Positions 58,601 to 64,000 of a stretch of 64,000 nt of DNA are shown here, piece after piece. Each line of letters opens with the position of its first letter. Positions within the stretch are counted from its first letter, which is position 1. The notes beneath the pieces were generated by a model, which saw only the letters and a program-made list of their open reading frames with translations, was not told the origin of the DNA and did not search any database. The position numbers were made by a program, and so were the translations under genes. Source of the stretch: Labyrinthula sp. Ha (lineage: Eukaryota > Sar > Bigyra > Labyrinthulida > Labyrinthulaceae); NCBI GenBank assembly GCA_015227615.1, contig JAALGZ010000001.1, positions 2,728,001 to 2,792,000 of the forward strand, given 5' to 3'.

Positions 58601-60363
58601 ACCTGAAGTTATTGATATGTAGTAACAGTAAAAGTTTTGCTGAAGGCTTAGGAAAGTATGTCCTTTCAAGTATCCAGAAAGAGCAGAATCCATGACTTTT
58701 ATGTGATGGGAATCATTGCGCTAAGTATTAATTTGCGAATGAAGGAAAAAAGTATTGATCAACTTTTCCTTCTTCAGTAGTAGAAAATTTTATAAGCATC
58801 TGCCTGTTTATGCACGTTACCCACATACTGCCTGGTAAGAAACTTAATTTTTCCGAGGGAATTTACTATGTTTTACTTTGTTCTAGCAAGAAGTAGCAAT
58901 GAGATACAACAAGAAAATAAGAACCTAACTAAATACCGTATAGGTGCCAAAGGTTATTCATACATGTTCAGAAATTTCTTAGCTAAGGATCTTCGGCCCA
59001 TATTGTTTTCAGCATATTTCATGCCCCCCTGAAAAATGACCAAGTATCAGCACGCTCTACGCGCCATAATATCTTAGAGTAATATATATTCTCCTACGGG
59101 ACTTCGCAATAAAATTTTAACCTAATTAGTATTAAGTTATTTCACAAATTACTTCTATGCCTAGTCTAAAATGCAGGCTTCGCGGTCTTCTTCTTATTAT
59201 TATTTATAAAATATAAATAGTACTAAACCTAACAATAAATTTATTAATTGCGTAAATGGGTTTCAAGAAGTATATCAAAAGGTTTTCAATAATTATGTAT
59301 TCTCAGGTTTTGCCTTAAAAGTTTTCTCTGGTACCCTGCACAATTATTGCTCACTTAAACGTATTCTTGTGAACGCTGCGTCAAATCTGGCATGTGCTAA
59401 TAAGATGTCGATCGGCATCTGCTCTTATACTTCAGTTTTTTATATAGAATTTCTTAACATTTGAAAAAACTAACCGCCATTTCTTAAATATAAATATCTG
59501 AGTAAATATTTTATCTGGAAGGGGAAGAAAAAAAGATTTCATTGTATTTGTCAAGGTACTTTGGGCTAAATATACAAATGTACATTCTGTCCATTAGTGT
59601 AAAAACGAGTAATTTCTTAAATTGGCGGTACACAATTGCTAGGTTAGCTTATTTACGGATAATTGCAGTATTTGGCATAGTTTCTGGTTGTCAGGGCTCT
59701 ATAAAGTAAGACTTGCTAATGATAATTATTTTGCTCTGTGGTGCCATTGAGAAATTACTCTGGCAGATGTTTCTGCATTTATATCTTCAATTTGTTGGAG
59801 TATTTGGCTCGTCAAATAAGCAAAACTTGATTGTTTAAATACTATAGTAAATGAATTTTCCAAGTTTTCTATCTAGTTTCAGGTTGGGATCATTTTAGCT
59901 CTGTTGCATATGATGTTCTCCTTGAAGTTCATGTCAAGACTTTTGAGTGCTGAGAAAAATATGACTCTTTCACCCTTTTATCTTTTAATTTATTTCATAA
60001 ACATCAAATAAGCGAATAGTTTTTATTGATCTACTCAGTAAACCGATTTCGAATTCTAGCATAGCACTAGATGAGAGAAGAATAGTAATTGATCAATTCA
60101 TCCTATTTATAACATCAAGAAGTATGTTGTATGATTTGTGTGAATGGAAAATAATCGCTCCAATATTCATATGTCCTATAAACGACTTAGCAGCTCGTTA
60201 AATTTCAGAAATGCTAGACAGCGTTTGCGAATCTTTTGTGAAAGGCAGAAACCTTAATATTGTCTAGCTGAAAGCGTTCTTATCAAATCCATCATGCTTG
60301 GGGAGCCCATGAGATACTCACAAAATGTACCAATCTGCCATTTTATTTCAAAGAGGTATTGTG

Positions 60364-60834
60364 TAGGGATCGAATTTAATTTTTAATAGCATATCAACAA
60401 ATCTCCTTCCTGTATATTCCCTGTTGCTTGTTTCCGAGAATTCACAAATCATTTTGATTGATTTTTGATAATTAACTGACTATCAATACAAGGCTGTGTC
60501 ATAAGGCCTTGTATCAAACAACAAAAAAGAATTTTCATTTTTTGCACCGTACACAAAGCTTGAAAAATTTATACATCTTGTCAACCACACCCTATTAACA
60601 GGTTATCCACATGTCATGTGGCCAGTCTTTTAAGGTTTTCATAAGGCTCATAGAATATGTAAAAAGTGGCAATTCAAAATAGAGTCGCATGGGCCTTGCT
60701 TATTCTAAGAATCAATTGATAAACAGATTAAAATCACAATCATTGAAAAAATTAATACCAATTAATTTTCTGATAATGAAAATCAAATTAATTATTAAAT
60801 AACTATTGATAAAACTTACCAAGCCCGATGCCTA
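60364..60834. mobile_element. Diverged hAT-like MITE
   Basis: The left end begins TAGGGATCG and the right end, read inward, begins TAGGCATCG (eight of nine identical). Sub-terminal AT-rich arms align with the left arm of the 51252 element (ATAATTAATTTGATTTTCATTATC). It keeps a family-typical AAGGCCTTGTA string near 60510. The interior is non-coding and no clear target duplication is seen. It is the most diverged of the three copies. Confidence 0.55.
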
Positions 60835-62569
60835 TTACCATTTGTACATTTGTTGCTCACCTTCTAACCACTATCTGTATGCTTATTTTCTAGTGTCTTT
60901 ATAGTCATGAAGAATCAACTGAGATTCTTAAAAAATGGTGTTATAAGTGATATATCTGTGACAAAATGCTCCAAAGATGGCCAATACATACCAATATTTT
61001 AAACTGTTAACTACGTTTCTACAATATAAGACCATACCCATTGTCAAAACTGGGTATTGATTTTTATCAAGCTACATCCAAGCACCCTATAAATTATTAC
61101 AGCTTCATTTTGACTGTTAAAGGTTATTTTTATTAGAAATAAATGAAGGTAAACCCATATATGAATCTATATAGGGGTGAAGCTTCATCAACCGTTTCTA
61201 TTCTAAACTGGTTAATTTAGGAAATATGGTATAAAACTTGAGTACAGTCAATGAATTAGAAGAATAAATATCCCAAACATACAATAATAAAAATTTAAGT
61301 TTCAGACGAAGATATTCATATTTGGTTTCCCGCAACAATCCAAGACAAATAATTACAGTTTAAGCAAATTTGCATTAACTGTTTATGTTCATTGATTTTC
61401 TGAGTTTGGGCCTTTTTACAGAAATTTAGCTACGGCTTTTGTCGTTCGTCTATATATTTTTTGGTGTGATGTTAGTTCTTGAACACAGTATTTGTAGGAT
61501 TAGACAGTAGGATCTACCGCTATCAAGAAAAAGTTTTTTACTTGGGTATGTAGTTTTTCAGCTAGGAATATATCCACAGACTCACAATCAACCATGAAAA
61601 TCCTCGTTAACAGTATCGGAGCACGTGGAAAACTATTCATTTATTTATTTTAAATTGAAAAGATTTTAATATCTTTTAAAGTAAAAAGTAATTATACAAA
61701 TTAATATAAAAATCAATAATAGTTTAGATGATGAAACAAATGGCCATAGAGGTTATAGTTGGTTATTAATAAAAGTTTTACGGTGGTGCCTATTTCACTC
61801 GAGGATGTCACTCTCACGGGTCTTGTTGTCTTTCTCAAACTCTCTAAGCTAAAATAAATATTTCCATCCTGTTACCCCCATTATTAGGATGGCATGAGCA
61901 GCATGATCTGGATAATTCCATAACTCTTTACTTCCTTAGGCTTGGATATGTCTGATTTCCTCAAAACTTGCATTTTCCCAAATTTAGTGCTTATAACAAT
62001 CAAAACCGCAATAACTACATAAGAGATACCAACTAACCAGTAGAAACATAGGGAAGATGCTTCAAAGGTGTTGCACTGATATGTTCCAGTTTATTATAGC
62101 ACGGGGAGATGTAATAGAGGTTTCTTAACAGTAGTAGTTGAAATTTCAGGTTTTTGTTTCTTAGGTAGTATATCGTAACGTGTTACCTTCACCAACGTCA
62201 TAGAATGTTGAATTCTTTGTTACCAAGGAAAATCATATCCAAGTGATAAAACATAGGTTGGTTTAAAGGTATGTGCATGGTTTCGCCTTCATGTTCCAGC
62301 TATCTTGTATTCATATTCGGTGTGCATAATATTTTTCATCATGTATTGCCCTGGATAAGAAAGGGGACATTCTCACACTATTGTTATGCGAGGAATGGTC
62401 AGTTAGCCGATTATATAGGTTCTTTCTATGTTGTAATTGGTTGGGAGGATGATTCGTAACATAATTTTTTTCATTCAGGATACGTGTATGAAGGCGATGG
62501 ATTCATGTGTGGTACTAATTTATCATATTCTTCTATTTGGTTAGAAGTTTTTTTGTGGTTTTGGAGTTT

Positions 62570-63890
62570 ACTTAGGTGACGTTATTTCCTCCAAGTAAAT
62601 TGGTGTGTCAGTTCCCAGAAGCATGATTTCGTGTGCTGCGCTTAGATATTTGTCAATGATTTCGTGTTCACTGAATCATTGGCTTCTCTGATCGACAAGT
62701 TAATACACATCTTCATCTTCTTCAATTAAGATGAAATCCATTCTTTTCTAGTAATCCATTTAATTCGGATATTTTTTCTAATTCTTTGATTCGTTTTCAT
62801 ATAGTGCTACTAGCCTTCAAGTTCTGTCAGTTATATAGCAGTGGACTTAGTTTCAGTATTCGTGCGATTCAATTCTCGGCCTTTCTGTTTGAGAGATCAT
62901 ATTTAAGAAGGTAGTTAAGTTGGTTAAAGTCGATCTTTACAACTATTGTTTTGGCCAGGAATACGCTTTCACCCTGTTATCAAGCGTTAAAAACAGCTAC
63001 TCGGCGCTTCATTCTCATACCTTCCTATAGGTTCTATCACAAACTAAAATATCTAGAGTTTTTCTTCTCAGCAGGTTGGAAATTATAAGTTTCGCATGTG
63101 AATATATATATATATATTCCTCCTTTTCCCTATCACGGTGTTTAGAAGCTGGGTAGCAGTTGATGCATATTTGAGTTTCAAAACAATTATCACATTTTTG
63201 GCAATTGAATTTCCCTTAAAGTCTGTTTACGAGACTGACAGGTATTTTTTCATGAATTTGAGGTAACTTCTTCATACAGACTATTAGAATTATATCAAGG
63301 TCTATTGTAATTATTATTAGATATTCTTGCTTAAAAATTACTAAAAATATGCTCTGCTTGAAAGTTTTTTTTTCACAAAGACCAACACGTCGTCAGCGAA
63401 GATGATAGAATGTACTTTCATATTTCCTAGTCATCTTTTGTATTTTATCATTTAGCCGATATATAATGCAATGTAATACCACCATAAATTAATTTGGGTA
63501 CAAGATATAGCCCTATATAACCTTTTCCCGTATTTTTTGTCAATTTAGATTCTATTTCCAACTACTTCGACTGTCCCTAAATCTTATAAATATATTTGCT
63601 GCCAATGACTCAGGTACCCCATTATCTCTGAGTAAGGACGGTAAAGCTGCATAGGAAAGGGGAAAAGGGACTATTGACGTCGATAAATATCATCCTTTGT
63701 CTGAAAATTTTCGGGCTGATATCCTCAATAAATAGTTGACATATCTCAACCGTGTGGGATAATGTAGTATATCTACAAAAACTAGCCTGGTATAGAAACA
63801 ATTCCTCAATTAGGCTCTCAAAAAATATATTTAGGAGTGCTATGAGTAAAATAAAGGTCATTTAAGGCAAGTTTATTACCACTCAGCTTA
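62570..63890 (-). mobile_element. Decayed LINE reverse transcriptase, truncated by the window edge
   Basis: On the minus strand, 63861-63635 reads as an RT palm segment: IEELFLYQASFCRYTT (Q.GFR-like), then a helix and MIFIDVNSPFS (iDv..AFD-like). After a frame change, 63640-63560 reads LLRDNGVPESLAANIF, as expected downstream. The catalytic box is intact: HSIIFADDVLVFV with FADD at 63389-63400. Further coding-like fragments in shifting frames continue to about 62570 (KRIKELEKISELNGLLEKNG and IIDKYLSAAHEIMLLG). Multiple stops and frameshifts show it is dead. The N-terminal endonuclease, if present, lies beyond base 64000. Confidence 0.7.
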
Positions 63891-64000
63891 GGGTTTTCAA
63901 CTTTGTACTGTTATAAGAAAATAACTTTCATTCATAAAATAGGGTTTTTTATTTGTTTTGAAACTATCTACTTTGGATAACCTTTAGGTGAAATTTGTCT

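Larger units (their letters stand above)
55624..64000. other. Right-hand desert with mobile-element remnants
   Basis: No intact gene in 8.4 kb. It contains the MITE (60364-60834) and the LINE remnant at the right edge. A plus-strand frame at about 56799-57023 reads like protein (GLKEIWRTKAEKS, YLKSWGLNKTF) with one internal stop, suggesting another decayed element. The stretches 57.1-60.3 kb and 60.9-62.5 kb show nothing recognisable. Confidence 0.5.

Noticed and set aside
60356-60842. Target-site duplication for the third MITE
   Set aside because: The flanking octamers (gtattgtg and ttaccatt) do not match, so only the inverted ends support the boundaries.
1-64000. CRISPR array, operons, ribosome-binding sites or riboswitches
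   Set aside because: The genes are spliced and eukaryotic. No regularly spaced direct repeats were seen and prokaryotic signals do not apply.

Overview
This window is nuclear DNA of a eukaryotic microbe. It is AT-rich (about two thirds A+T by eye) and gene-poor, with standard stop codons. It encodes eukaryote-specific proteins: SRP19, an SGTA co-chaperone, a calpain-7-type protease, a CIA30-domain protein and a Roc-COR (ROCO) GTPase. The most informative general feature is splicing. Sixteen of the 17 introns I could place are only 27-32 nt (the other is 88 nt), and 16 of the 17 end in TAG. Several of these introns are multiples of three without stops and are invisible to ORF callers. WRKY19-type Cys/His repeats, an LRR-ROCO gene with one LRR per exon, and a PqiA-like giant membrane protein together make a stramenopile-like protist my best guess, held weakly.

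Layout. 0-14.6 kb: two paralogous Cys/His-repeat zinc proteins (2648-3211 and 14031-14564, both +) flank a nine-exon LRR-Roc-COR gene (8147-10700, -). 15.3-21.9 kb: one three-exon minus-strand gene for a 2184-residue protein, with a signal peptide, long repetitive lumenal part and PqiA-like membrane domain. 22-36.4 kb: a desert holding a CIA30-domain gene (30475-31071, -), a decayed LINE-like element and a hAT-like MITE. 36.5-39.0 kb: full-length calpain-7 homologue. 42.2-44.8 kb: an ankyrin gene convergent with a proline-rich gene carrying helical repeats and Cys-motifs. 48.2-55.6 kb: a compact island with SRP19, a small EF-hand-like gene, a basic IQ-type protein, SGTA, and a second member of the helical-repeat/Cys-motif family. 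55.6-64 kb: a desert with a MITE and, at the right edge, a decayed LINE reverse transcriptase with an intact FADD motif.

The genes do not form one pathway. SRP19, SGTA and the secreted PqiA-like protein relate to protein targeting and membranes. Calpain-7 relates to ESCRT. The ROCO protein looks like a repeat-based receptor or scaffold GTPase. Genes sit in tight islands (48-240 bp between neighbours) separated by 3-9 kb deserts of decayed elements. Exon coordinates below were derived by hand from reading-frame continuity and GT-AG sites; no transcript data were available.
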